Shown here: positions 1 through 7,836 of the stretch, piece after piece | How the letters are laid out: every line of letters begins with the position of its first letter | Numbering within the stretch: the stretch's first letter is position 1 | NCBI GenBank assembly: GCA_024372625.1 | Contig: CP099607.1 | Span: forward strand, 1 to 64,000 | DNA length: 64,000 nt | Direction: 5' to 3' | DNA from: Comamonadaceae bacterium OTU4NAUVB1 | GTDB lineage: Bacteria; Pseudomonadota; Gammaproteobacteria; Burkholderiales; Burkholderiaceae_C | Notes under the pieces: generated by a model | What the model was told of the DNA's origin: nothing | The model's input: the letters and a program-made list of their open reading frames with translations, nothing else | The model's database searches: none | Program-made: the position numbers and the translations under genes

Positions 1-597
1 GATTCGCGTTTAAGGCATCGGATGGCCCACGGTGCTTTAGGCCATGAAGAGCCTCGAAAATCTACCGTGTGTCTCGCAACAAGGCTTTGAGCGCATGCCA
101 GGAAACAGGGTTCTCGGTCATCAATGCCGCATCGATGACGGCAAGAACGACCTGCGCCAAGTCCACGGCATCGCACGTTGCGTCCGCACAGGTCGCATGG
201 TGCCTTGGACATTGCACTTCATCCACCAAGCCGACGAAGTCGGATCTTCCTTGGCCGCTTTCGACGACCACCGTGCCCTGAAACCTTTGAAGCGGCCCAG
301 GAACGATCCGATCAACTCGCAAGAACACTCGCCATCCCTGACGGTTTCGCAAGAACGGTTGCGCCGCCGAGAAAAACGGTCTGTTGCAAGATGTGTTTAT
401 TGCAACCACAGGGCAATCCACGTGCCGCTCTCAGTCGAGACACGATCTGTCCACTGGGCTTGATTGACAAAAGGGTTCCCACGGCACCTCGTTCGACCCC
501 AAGCCTGAATACTTTCGCAGTCAGGCGCTCGGTTCTGACCATGTGACAGCCGTTGGGATGGCCGGGTGGGCAAAGGGCATGCCTGCACCATGGGTCG
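1..597. other. No recognisable gene
   Basis: Open frames of 60-139 codons exist on both strands, but none resembles a family I know, none has a convincing ribosome binding site, and they overlap each other. The stretch may be eroded sequence at the edge of the accessory region. No RNA gene or repeat is visible. Confidence 0.4.
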
Positions 598-1276
598 ATG
601 GATTTTGAACAGATGCTCTTTCATGACCTCGATTGGTCGTTTGCCGCTGAGATCGGTCTGCGTACCTTGGTCATGTTCACCGTCATCTTGCTGTTCTTGC
701 GGCTCTCCGGCAAGAAGGGCGTGCGGCAACTGTCCATCTTCGAGGTGGCGATCGTCATCGGGCTGGGTTCTGCAGCGGGCGACCCGATGTCCAACGAGCA
801 GAACGCGATCGTCCCAGCGCTCATCGTGTTCAGCACGATTCTGCTTTTTTATCGCTTCATCACCTGGTTGGCCTCCAGGAGTGAAAAGTTCGAAAGTGTG
901 CTCGAAGGTGACCCGATCTACGTGATCGAGGACGGTTCAATTCGTGCTGAACAACACCCAGACGGGTTATGCGAAGGACGAGTTCTTCTCCGAGATGCGC
1001 CAACAGTCCATCGAGCATGTGGGCCAAGTGCGAACGGCAATCCTCGAGACCAACGGTTCGGTCAGCTTTTTCTTCTACGCTGACGACGAGGTCAAGTCTG
1101 GCTTGCCCGTGTTGCCCAAGGTCTTTGGTCAAAGAAGCAAGCACATGAATCACAAAGGCCTGTATGCCTGCACCACGTGCGCGAACGTCCAGCAACTGGA
1201 TGCAGGTCGCCACACATGCGTGCGGTGCCATCAAGATGAATGGGTACAAGCCATGGCGTCAAAACGCTTGGCCTGA
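598..1276 (+). pseudogene. YetF/DUF421 family membrane protein, frameshifted
   Basis: The first part (ATG at 598) encodes membrane helices and the DUF421 core, including LRLSGKKGVRQLSIFE and VLEGDPIYVIEDG. The reading frame is then lost. Removing one T at 936/937 joins frame 1 to frame 2 and gives the continuous family sequence EDGQFVLNNTQTGYAKDEFF, which runs to the stop at 1276. The repaired protein has about 225 residues and ends in a zinc-ribbon-like tail with CTTC and CVRC pairs. DUF421 proteins are membrane proteins of unknown function. The lesion is either a true frameshift or a single-base sequence error. Confidence 0.7.
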
Positions 1277-1336
1277 TGAAGTTTTGAGATGCTGGTGATC
1301 TGCCAGCTGTTGTTTGTTGCTAAACCCCGGTAGGCC

Positions 1337-2104
1337 TTGTTTAAAACGCAAACGCGTCTGCCGATCCAGTTCCTAAATCCACTCCCTTCAAGTCCTGATC
1401 TGGAAAATCGCTTGACCTCGAACGACAACGCACTGATCGCCCGCCTCGATGGCACCGATCGCACACGCTTTCTCGACCTGTGCGAGAGAACACAGTTGAT
1501 CCCCACGACCTGCCTGTTCCAGCCGGGCGATCCAATCAACCATGTGTATTTTCCTGGTGAGGGGTTTGTCTGCCTCATGGCACACGAGGCTGACACCCCG
1601 GAACTGATCATCGCGATGGTGGGCCGGGAGGGCATGCTGGACTCGTGTGCGATCTTGGGCATCGCACACACCCCGGTGCGAGCGCTTGTTCATGGCGAGG
1701 GGTGGGCCTGGCGAATGCCCACCCAGGTCTTTGACCAGCAGTTGAAAACCAGCCCGGCGCTCAAGCGCCTGATGGACCGGTATGTGGCGGTGGTGCTGAA
1801 TCAATCCGCGACGCTCGCTCTGTGCTTGCGCTTCCACGAGGTTGGTGCGCGCCTGGCACGGTGGCTGCTGATGAGCCAGGACCGTACCGGATCGAGCCAC
1901 TGCCAAGTGACCCAGGAAGCGTTGGGCAGCATGCTAGGGGTGCGCCGCGTGAGCATCACCACGGCGGCGAACGTGCTGCAACAACGTGGCGCCATCAGCT
2001 ACCGCCGCGGTGACATCCATATTCTTGATCGCACAATGCTGGAAGAGACGGCCTGCAGTTGTTATCGTGCCGATCAGGAAAGCTATGAGGCGCTGCTGCG
2101 TTGA
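1337..2104 (+). CDS. Crp/Fnr-family transcriptional regulator
   Basis: About 255 residues. An N-terminal cyclic-nucleotide-binding-like beta-barrel (residues about 40-150, with the FQPGDPINHVYFPGEG signature) is followed by a dimerisation helix and a C-terminal winged helix-turn-helix (VTQEALGSMLGVRRVSITTA, about residues 185-215). No N-terminal Cys cluster of the FNR [4Fe-4S] type is seen, so the signal is unknown. The start is uncertain: TTG at 1337 follows a purine-rich GGTAGG, and there is no in-frame ATG before the conserved domain. It lies downstream of the broken DUF421 gene and ends before a strong hairpin. Confidence 0.85.
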   Translation: MFKTQTRLPIQFLNPLPSSPDLENRLTSNDNALIARLDGTDRTRFLDLCERTQLIPTTCLFQPGDPINHVYFPGEGFVCLMAHEADTPELIIAMVGREGMLDSCAILGIAHTPVRALVHGEGWAWRMPTQVFDQQLKTSPALKRLMDRYVAVVLNQSATLALCLRFHEVGARLARWLLMSQDRTGSSHCQVTQEALGSMLGVRRVSITTAANVLQQRGAISYRRGDIHILDRTMLEETACSCYRADQESYEALLR

Positions 2105-2128
2105 TAAGTCAAGTCTTCTTTCGATATT

Positions 2129-2170
2129 AAAGCCAAAAGCCCAATATAGAAATTCTGGGCTTTTGGCTTT
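2129..2170 (+). terminator. Intrinsic terminator, probably bidirectional
   Basis: A perfect 15-bp stem, AAAGCCAAAAGCCCA pairing with TGGGCTTTTGGCTTT, around a 12-nt loop. The AT-rich outer stem supplies T runs in either direction. It follows the Crp/Fnr stop codon by 24 bp. Confidence 0.75.
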
Positions 2171-2174
2171 TGAG

Positions 2175-2209
2175 TTGATGATAAATCAACCAAATGTGAT
2201 TTATCAACA
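2175..2209 (+). repeat. 35-bp imperfect palindrome, copy A
   Basis: It begins TTGATGATAAATCA and ends TGATTTATCAACA, whose arms pair almost perfectly. A second copy at 21130-21164 matches at 30 of 35 positions in the same orientation. Both copies lie just downstream of a terminator hairpin. A partial related string (TTGATAAGTCAAGTC) overlaps the Crp/Fnr stop at 2101. Function unknown; a recombination site or regulatory repeat is possible. Confidence 0.6.
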
Positions 2210-2429
2210 CTAGTATTCGCATAAGTGTCGTGCTTAGACACAGCGGAAAACCGACAAGTCCGTAGGACGCCGTGGTTGTCGAGGGCGATGAGTTCACGTT
2301 GTCCATTGCCGTCAGCTTCCAAGCAAGGAGGCATCGATCTGTGCAGGGCTTGAGACGCTTGGACTTCACGTCGATGCCAAGTAACGCGGTATCAAAGCTG
2401 TCTTTCCTTGCTAGCCAAGACTTAGAAAT
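2210..2429. other. Intergenic, possibly eroded coding sequence
   Basis: No gene with support. The minus strand reads GIDVKSKRLKP near 2350-2380, faintly like the N-terminus of IS110-type transposases (GIDVSK), but the frame is short and the catalytic residues cannot be followed. Confidence 0.25.
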
Positions 2430-2819
2430 TCAGCGGCCTCGCAGGAGCGACGTTGTGGCCATGCCTGCGAAGGTCAGCAACAGCGAGCCGCCAAGGTGTA
2501 GCGTCATCGCGGCGCAGGCCATCCCAAGGCGATCGTGGCGCATCAGCTGGACCACCTCACCCGAAAAACTCGAGAACGTGCTCAAACCACCAAGAAATCC
2601 TGTGATGACCAGCAGTCTCCATTGTGGTGGCAGTTCAGGATGGGCACCAAAGAACGCCAGCGCAAGTCCCACCAGGTAAGCAGCCAGCAGGTTGGCAACC
2701 AGGGTGCCCGGTGGAATCGCCGGAAAAATCATGTTCAGCGCCATGCCCAGCAGCCAACGTGAAACACACCCCAACGCTCCGCCGATCACCACTGCAAAAA
2801 ATGAGATTGACGAGTTCAT
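2430..2819 (-). CDS. crcB: Fluoride efflux channel CrcB/Fluc
   Basis: 129 residues, the usual Fluc length, with four hydrophobic segments. It carries the family signatures GGALGCVSRWLLG at the N-terminus, GTLVANLLAAYLVG (central Asn-containing helix) and GFLGGLSTFSSFSGE, which contains the Phe-box and the polar track of the fluoride pore. Fluc channels work as antiparallel dimers that let fluoride leave the cytoplasm. It stands alone on the minus strand. The 256 bp upstream show no clear fluoride-riboswitch core. Confidence 0.93.
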   Translation of the reverse strand: MNSSISFFAVVIGGALGCVSRWLLGMALNMIFPAIPPGTLVANLLAAYLVGLALAFFGAHPELPPQWRLLVITGFLGGLSTFSSFSGEVVQLMRHDRLGMACAAMTLHLGGSLLLTFAGMATTSLLRGR

Positions 2820-3075
2820 TCTTGTGCAGATTACGCCCAGGGATGTTCGCGCAGTTTGAGAAGGCTCCGGGGACTGGGCATGAACAATGTCAGCAGGAAA
2901 ATGCGAAGGCTTGTGGCGTGCAAAACGCTGACCAATGGTGGGGGTCCGTGTCCATGAGAGCGGCGACTGTCATGCTTGTCAGGGTTCGAGCCCGTCCATA
3001 GCCGATACCCATGTCTTAGCCCATCTTGGCACTGCCCACAAGCATGTCTAAGGATTGCAAAGCTGAATTCGATCT

Positions 3076-3486
3076 TCACGACGTTGCGGCTTTGTGGGCG
3101 GCCAGCAAAGCTTTGACCAGCGATGGATGCAGCGTTCCGAGCTTCGGGTTTTGGCCGTGCGGCGCCGAAGGCGGAACTGAAAACCAGTCGGTGTTGTAGG
3201 GCAGGTCCACGATCTGCTTCAGATCGAACTTGGTGTCGTAGCTCAGACCCGCCATCTCACAGGCGGCGAGGTTGCGCAGCCTCAGGATCGAGAACTCACC
3301 TTGGTAAAGGGTCGTGGTCCGCTGACTGGTCCCGTAGACCACACTGACCTGGAACTGTGGCGACGCGTCGTCAAACACACTCAGAATCAGGGCTGGGCGC
3401 GGCTTGGGTCTTGGATGGATGTCGTCAGGGAAATGGCACCAGACAATGTCGCCGGCCGTGGGCTCTGCCCACCACACGACGCTCAT
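3076..3486 (-). CDS. PemK/MazF-type toxin of a type II toxin-antitoxin system
   Basis: 136 residues. The N-terminal GDIVWCHFPDDIHPRPKPRPALILSV matches the GDI(V/W)...RPALVLS signature of the PemK/MazF endoribonuclease fold, followed by the beta-strand VSVVYGTSQ. Such toxins cleave mRNA. The start ATG overlaps the stop of the upstream antitoxin by 4 bp (ATGA), the usual coupled arrangement. The C-terminal third (from about residue 100) is not diagnostic. Confidence 0.78.
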   Translation of the reverse strand: MSVVWWAEPTAGDIVWCHFPDDIHPRPKPRPALILSVFDDASPQFQVSVVYGTSQRTTTLYQGEFSILRLRNLAACEMAGLSYDTKFDLKQIVDLPYNTDWFSVPPSAPHGQNPKLGTLHPSLVKALLAAHKAATS

Positions 3487-3758
3487 TTGGGGTCAAGCAA
3501 GCTGGAGCGAACCGAGCGTTTGACAGCGGGTGGAACGCGATCCTGGATCTGGCGGACCTGCGCTGTCGTCAGCGCACCCTCGTCGGCTTCGTACTGGGGA
3601 AGCACGCGCATGGCGAGTTCGTGCAGAGCGTGATGAATCGCTTGCGTCTCATCCATGCCCAACTGCTTGGCCAGGCGCTTGGCCGTCTCGCGCGTGACGC
3701 CCGATGCGCTGTCCACCAAGCGGTAGCGAAAAGCGATCTGTTCGACAGAGACACTCAT
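3483..3758 (-). CDS. Antitoxin partner of the PemK-like toxin
   Basis: 91 residues from ATG at 3758, preceded by AAGGATT at SD distance; an in-frame start at 3794 would lie inside the promoter/operator and is less likely. The N-terminal half (VTRETAKRLAKQLGMDETQAIHHALHELA) looks like a small ribbon-helix-helix or helical DNA-binding domain. The C-terminal half is charged and proline-containing, as expected of the toxin-binding tail. I do not recognise the exact antitoxin family; the assignment rests on the overlap with the toxin and the operator upstream. Confidence 0.7.
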   Translation of the reverse strand: MSVSVEQIAFRYRLVDSASGVTRETAKRLAKQLGMDETQAIHHALHELAMRVLPQYEADEGALTTAQVRQIQDRVPPAVKRSVRSSLLDPK

Positions 3759-3775
3759 GACCGAATCCTTTATAT

Positions 3776-3813
3776 GATATCTTAAAGATATCAAATCAGC
3801 ATGAGGTTGTCAA
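3776..3813 (-). promoter_or_regulatory. Promoter and operator of the toxin-antitoxin operon
   Basis: On the minus strand, TTGACA (3813-3808) is followed after 17 bp by TATCTT (3790-3785). The -10 box lies inside a near-perfect 17-bp dyad, GATATCTTTAAGATATC (3792-3776), immediately before the SD of the antitoxin. This fits autorepression by the antitoxin. Confidence 0.65.
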
Positions 3814-3901
3814 GTCTCGGACCCCATAGGCAAGGGTCGTGCGTCTCCGTCAAATTGACGTCTGGCCTTACTAGATTCCTAGCTCACAAGAATCTAGAAA
3901 G

Positions 3902-4100
3902 CTCGATCCGGCCATGTTCAAGGCCGGCTGGATGGTGCTCGTGCCACCGCGGGTCGGCTTTTTCGATCTGGCGCCGCTGGGCTTGCCAGTGAGCGCCGGC
4001 GCCACGGTGGGCATCGTGTTGCTGCTGGCAGCTCCGGCGCGCGGTCCGATTGACACCCGCAAGGTTCTGAAAGGCGCACCTGGGCAGATCGTCGTGTCAT
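3902..4100 (+). pseudogene. Fragment of arsB
   Basis: The frame from 3914 reads FKAGWMVLVPPRVGFF...[20 protein letters not shown]. It aligns without gaps to residues about 220-283 of the intact ArsB at 25353-26636, at roughly 80% DNA identity by eye. Both ends are missing and homology stops near 4098. It is a remnant of a second, diverged arsenite permease gene and cannot make a working transporter. Confidence 0.8.
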
Positions 4101-4125
4101 TGCTGCGCTCTTTATTACGAATCCG

Positions 4126-4242
4126 ATGAAATAACCTTTTGCCATCCTGGCCTTTGCCCTGGCGTCCGCTGCTGCGTTCGCCGCCTTCCCTTGCTGCGAC
4201 AGCGACTGCTGCGACGAGGTGGCGAAGCCCTGCTGCGAGTAA
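4126..4242 (+). pseudogene. Small secreted Cys-rich peptide gene with nonsense codon 3
   Basis: ATG AAA TAA is followed in the same frame by a signal-peptide-like stretch (PFAILAFALASAAAFA) and then CCDSDCCDEVAKPCCE and a stop. The intact form would be about 38 residues (MK-X-PF...). Six Cys in three CC pairs suggest metal or metalloid binding. The TAA at 4132-4134 differs by one base from AAA (Lys), which would fit the n-region of a signal peptide. Internal CTG or GTG starts could still give a product without the n-region. No family name is known to me. About 170 bp without a recognisable gene follow. Confidence 0.45.
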
Positions 4243-4416
4243 GCAGCTCAGGCGCCAGTTCGACTGGCAAGTTTCTCAACCCAATACGTTAACCAATGGA
4301 TGCCCATGACCGCCGCAGCGGCGAGCGCGCTCGTAACTGCAAGCCTTCATCTTCCGCGAAGCGTTTCGGCAGCCAGCCTCATGGTTCAAAGGCGCGCACG
4401 ACCGCGTCTGGGGCCG

Positions 4417-5367
4417 CTATTTTTTCGGGAGGTTCATCGGCAGCCAAGGGAATTCCATTCCAGGACGCTCGCAGTGCGCCATGAAGCGCTGCAAGTTGGC
4501 CGACAGGCGCTTCTGCCGATGGTGGACCAAGTAGAAGCGTCGCGTCAGGTGAGGCAACGTGGTTCGCAATACGACCAGTCTGCCGAGTGTCACCAGGTCC
4601 CGCACCGCGCACAGCGACAGGCAAGCCAGCCCCATGCCCTCGGCCGCCGCCTGCTTGATCGCCTCGGTGCTGCCCGGCTGCATGTCGCCGTTCAGATGGT
4701 GCAGGTGCGGCAGCAACACATGTTCCACTGCCTCGCGAGTGCCTGATCCCTGCTCGCGCAGCAACCAGCGGGCCTGCCGCAAGTCCTTGAGCGGAACGCG
4801 CGCCCGTGGATCGGCCTGTACCAGCGCATGCGTCGGCGCGGCCACGATGACCAGTTCGTCCCGCAGCCAGGGCGCGACACTGAGTTCTGCCTCGTGGCAT
4901 GGCCCTTCGATCAGACCGACGTCGACCTCCAGCCGGCTCACGGCGGCGGCGATGTCGCGCGTGTTGTCGATGACGACGTCCACCGCAGCGTTGGGCCACG
5001 TTCTGCTGTAGCCAGCGACCAGCGCTGGCAGCACATAGTTTCCGATCGTCGTGCTGGCGCCAACGCGAAGTCGCGTGACCAGCGGCGCGGTCGCAGCGCC
5101 CGCGCTTCGGAGCCCGAACCGGCCTTCGATCTCCTGCGCGCCGTCGAGCAATGACCTGGCTTGCGGGAGCAGCGCACGACCGTTGTCGTTCAGCAGCAAG
5201 CGCTTGCCGATGCGGTCGAAGAGCTGTGCGCCGAGCAGGCTCTCGAGCTCGTTCAGCGCGCCGCTGGTCGCCGACTGCGAAAGCGCGACGCGCTCGCCGG
5301 CGGCGGTGGTGCTGCCGGTATCGGCCACGGCCGTGAAGATCAAAAGTTGACGCAATGTCAGACGCAT
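4417..5367 (-). CDS. LysR-family transcriptional regulator (YeiE/CbbR-like)
   Basis: 316 residues: an N-terminal winged HTH (residues 1-65, MRLTLRQLLIFTAVADTGSTTAAGERVALSQSATS) and a periplasmic-binding-protein-like effector domain (about 90-300). It is divergent from the YeiH-type exporter gene, 87 bp away, the same pairing as yeiE-yeiH in enterobacteria, where YeiE answers to sulfite. Together with sulfite oxidase downstream this suggests a sulfite- or sulfur-responsive activator; the ligand is inferred. Confidence 0.88.
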   Translation of the reverse strand: MRLTLRQLLIFTAVADTGSTTAAGERVALSQSATSGALNELESLLGAQLFDRIGKRLLLNDNGRALLPQARSLLDGAQEIEGRFGLRSAGAATAPLVTRLRVGASTTIGNYVLPALVAGYSRTWPNAAVDVVIDNTRDIAAAVSRLEVDVGLIEGPCHEAELSVAPWLRDELVIVAAPTHALVQADPRARVPLKDLRQARWLLREQGSGTREAVEHVLLPHLHHLNGDMQPGSTEAIKQAAAEGMGLACLSLCAVRDLVTLGRLVVLRTTLPHLTRRFYLVHHRQKRLSANLQRFMAHCERPGMEFPWLPMNLPKK

Positions 5368-5381
5368 CCAAATCCTCGCAT

Positions 5382-5394
5382 TACCTGTTAGGTA
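5382..5394. promoter_or_regulatory. Candidate LysR operator
   Basis: The dyad TACCT-GTT-AGGTA lies in the 87-bp space between the divergent lysR-type gene and the exporter gene, with a further related TAGGTTA just downstream. LysR-type regulators usually bind T-N11-A dyads in such divergent spacers. Confidence 0.5.
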
Positions 5395-5454
5395 GCTAGG
5401 TTATAGCGGAAGTATCCGTTTGACTGATAGATCACGCCGGTTCAAAGTTCGTTC

Positions 5455-6603
5455 ATGCCTTCCGAAAACGACGCGATGGAGAAATCGATGCACAGCGCCA
5501 CTTCCGCAGCCCCCCTGACGCACACCCCTGCTGCCATGCAGCGTCTGCGCGAGTTGGCTCCCGGCCTCGCACTGACGGGTGTCCTGGCATTCGCGTCGAT
5601 CCAGCTGGGCAAGATCGGCTGGCTGCAGTCCAACGGCATCAGCGCCCTGACCCTGGCCATCGTGCTGGGCATGGTGGTGGGCAACACCGTCTATCCGCGC
5701 CTCGGCGCAATGGCCGGCGCGGGCGTGACCTTCTCCAAGGCCAACCTGCTGCGCCTGGGCATCATCCTGTACGGCCTGCGCCTGACCTTCCAGGACATCG
5801 GTAACGTGGGCTGGACCGGCGTCGCGATCGACGCCACGGTGCTGTGCAGCACCTTCGGCCTCGCCTGCTTCCTCGGCACGCGGGTGTTCGGCCTCGACCG
5901 CAAGACGGCCATGCTGATCGGCGCCGGCAGTTCGATCTGTGGCGCAGCAGCGGTGATGGCGGCCGAACCCGTCGTGCGCGGTCGCGCCGAGCAGGTGATG
6001 GTGGCGGTGGCCACGGTGGTGGTGTTCGGGACGCTGGCGATCTTCCTGTATCCGGTGCTGTATCACCTGATCGCTCAGTACCGCTTGTTCGACCTGTCGC
6101 CGACCGCTTACGGCGTGTTCGCCGGCTCGACCATCCACGAAGTGGCACAGGTGGTCGCTGCCGGTCGCGCCGTCAGCGAGCAGGCTGCGAACACCGCCGT
6201 CATCGCCAAGATGGTCCGCGTGATGATGCTGGCGCCGTTCCTGATCATCCTGTCCGCCTACCTCTCCCGCTCCGGTGCCAAGGATGCCGATGCTGTCGAC
6301 GGCGGCGACGAAAGCAAAGCCTCGCCACGCGGCGGCATCGTGATTCCCTGGTTCGCCCTCGGTTTCGTGGCGGTCGCCGGGCTCAACTCGCTCGCGTTGC
6401 TGCCCCATGCGGTGGTGACGCAGGTGATCGACATCGACACCGTGCTGCTGGCGATGGCCATGGCCGGCCTCGGGCTGACGACGCACGTCTCGGCCATCCG
6501 CAAGGCCGGCATCAAGCCGCTGGCGCTGGCGGCCGTGCTCTTCGTCTGGCTGGTGTGCGGCGGCTTCGCCATCAACGCGGGCATCACTGCAATCCTCAAC
6601 TGA
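5455..6603 (+). CDS. YeiH/UPF0324-family putative sulfate/sulfite exporter
   Basis: 382 residues, about ten hydrophobic segments, matching the PF03601 family (conserved region [20 protein letters not shown] and [18 protein letters not shown]). Family members are annotated as putative sulfate exporters, and the E. coli relative is controlled by the sulfite-responsive YeiE. The divergent LysR gene and the downstream sulfite oxidase support a role in exporting sulfite or sulfate from the cytoplasm. A second ATG at 5476 is an alternative start. Confidence 0.87.
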   Translation: MPSENDAMEKSMHSATSAAPLTHTPAAMQRLRELAPGLALTGVLAFASIQLGKIGWLQSNGISALTLAIVLGMVVGNTVYPRLGAMAGAGVTFSKANLLRLGIILYGLRLTFQDIGNVGWTGVAIDATVLCSTFGLACFLGTRVFGLDRKTAMLIGAGSSICGAAAVMAAEPVVRGRAEQVMVAVATVVVFGTLAIFLYPVLYHLIAQYRLFDLSPTAYGVFAGSTIHEVAQVVAAGRAVSEQAANTAVIAKMVRVMMLAPFLIILSAYLSRSGAKDADAVDGGDESKASPRGGIVIPWFALGFVAVAGLNSLALLPHAVVTQVIDIDTVLLAMAMAGLGLTTHVSAIRKAGIKPLALAAVLFVWLVCGGFAINAGITAILN

Positions 6604-6615
6604 CAGGGCGGACCT

Positions 6616-6643
6616 GGAATAAATCGCCCCCGCCATTCGTCCA
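6616..6643 (+). promoter_or_regulatory. Candidate ECF-sigma promoter of the propeller-sorAB operon
   Basis: TGGAATA is followed 16 bp after GGAATA by CGTCCA, 26 bp before the ATG at 6670. The same arrangement (GGAATA, 16 bp, CGTCTA) precedes the COG4315-sigma operon at 15778-15805. The shared -35 and -10 elements and identical spacing suggest both are read by the ECF sigma factor encoded at 14803-15327. Confidence 0.6.
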
Positions 6644-6669
6644 TCCATCCAGACAACCGAAAGAATCTC

Positions 6670-7722
6670 ATGAAACTCCGTCCTCTTGCACTCTCGCTGT
6701 GCCTCGCCACCTCGGCACTCGCCTCGATCCCTTCGACGGTCACGGCACAACCTGCGCCTGTCGCAGCGTCCGCAAGTGCGACGCAGCGCTGGACCTTCGA
6801 CGGCGCCATCCACAACAACTCGCTGGCGCTGAGCCCGGACGATGGCACGGCCGTGGTGTCGTACAGCGAACGCCCGGACGTCGTCGTCTATAACCTGAAG
6901 ACGGGCAAGGTGCGCAAGGTGCTCAATGGCTTCGTGACGCCACGCAACATCGTGTTTGCGCCGTCGGGCGAGTTTTTCTACGTCTCGGACAGCAGCCGGG
7001 GCACCGTGGCCAAGATCGCCACTTCCAGCCTGAAAACGGTCAGCACCTTGCCCGCGGGGCCCGGCGCCTTCGGCACCGTGTTGAGCAAGGACGGCGGCAC
7101 GATGTACGTGAACAACCAGGCGGCCAGCACCGTCACGCGTTTCGATCTCGCGAGCGGCGAGCCTCGCGCCGTCATCACGGGATTCGCTCAGCCGCGCCAG
7201 GGCGTACGCCTGAGTCCCGACGGATCGGCCCTGTACGTCACGAACTTCATGGGCGACAAGATCACCATCGTGAACACGGCGACCAACAAGATCGACGGCG
7301 AGATCACCGGCTTCAACAAGCTGCGCGCGATCTCGGTCACCGCCGACGGCAAGACGCTCTTCGCGGCGAACAGTGGCAGCGACACCATCGCGGTCGTCGA
7401 CCTGGACAAGCGCGCCATCGACTCGACGATCGCAGTCGGCAAGGACCCGTACGGCGCGGCGCTGTCGCCCGACGGCCAGCGCGTCTACGCCGGCAACCTG
7501 GGCGACAACTCGCTGTCCGTCATCGATGTCGCGAGCAAGACCGTGGTCGCCACCATCACCGGTTTCAAGGAACCGCGGCAGGCCATTGTCTTCACGCGCG
7601 ACGGCAAGACGGCCTATGTGCTGAACGAAGACTTGGGGATTGCCAAGGTCGACCTGGCGAGCAACCGTGTGGAGACGACGCTGGCTGCGCCTGCGGCAAA
7701 GATGCAGAAGGCCGCGCCGTGA
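6670..7722 (+). CDS. Secreted YncE/YVTN beta-propeller protein
   Basis: 350 residues with a signal peptide (cleavage near residue 25-30) and about seven repeats of the YVTN type, for example LSPDGSALYVTNFMGDKITIVNTATNKIDGEI and LSPDGQRVYAGNLGDNSLSVIDVASKTVV. Such propellers act in the periplasm as binding or scaffold proteins; no catalytic residue is evident. It is the first gene behind the ECF-type promoter and is followed by sulfite oxidase, so it may serve that system. Confidence 0.85.
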   Translation: MKLRPLALSLCLATSALASIPSTVTAQPAPVAASASATQRWTFDGAIHNNSLALSPDDGTAVVSYSERPDVVVYNLKTGKVRKVLNGFVTPRNIVFAPSGEFFYVSDSSRGTVAKIATSSLKTVSTLPAGPGAFGTVLSKDGGTMYVNNQAASTVTRFDLASGEPRAVITGFAQPRQGVRLSPDGSALYVTNFMGDKITIVNTATNKIDGEITGFNKLRAISVTADGKTLFAANSGSDTIAVVDLDKRAIDSTIAVGKDPYGAALSPDGQRVYAGNLGDNSLSVIDVASKTVVATITGFKEPRQAIVFTRDGKTAYVLNEDLGIAKVDLASNRVETTLAAPAAKMQKAAP

Positions 7723-7836
7723 TGAAAGCGCTTGCGGACTACTGAAAGTCACTGTGCGGAGAAGCGATCCTCGCCGAACGGGGGCCGAAGACATGCTGAG
7801 GCGCCACCGTGTCATTCGAATAAGTGGAGACAACCC

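Noticed and set aside
44..546. Overlapping frames in the first 600 bp
   Set aside because: Several mutually overlapping frames, none with a recognisable domain or start signal.
2083..2369. Transposase remnant (GIDVK) on the minus strand
   Set aside because: Too short, frames overlap, and no catalytic residues; kept only as a weak note.
2980..3000. tRNA T-arm-like GGGTTCGAGCCC
   Set aside because: No acceptor stem, anticodon arm or D arm can be folded around it.
2820..3000. Fluoride riboswitch before crcB
   Set aside because: The minus-strand leader lacks the conserved fluoride aptamer blocks.
5401..7833. 810-codon minus-strand frame opposite the exporter and propeller genes
   Set aside because: Arg/Asp/His-rich low-complexity translation typical of the antisense of GC-rich genes; the plus-strand genes are clearly conserved families.
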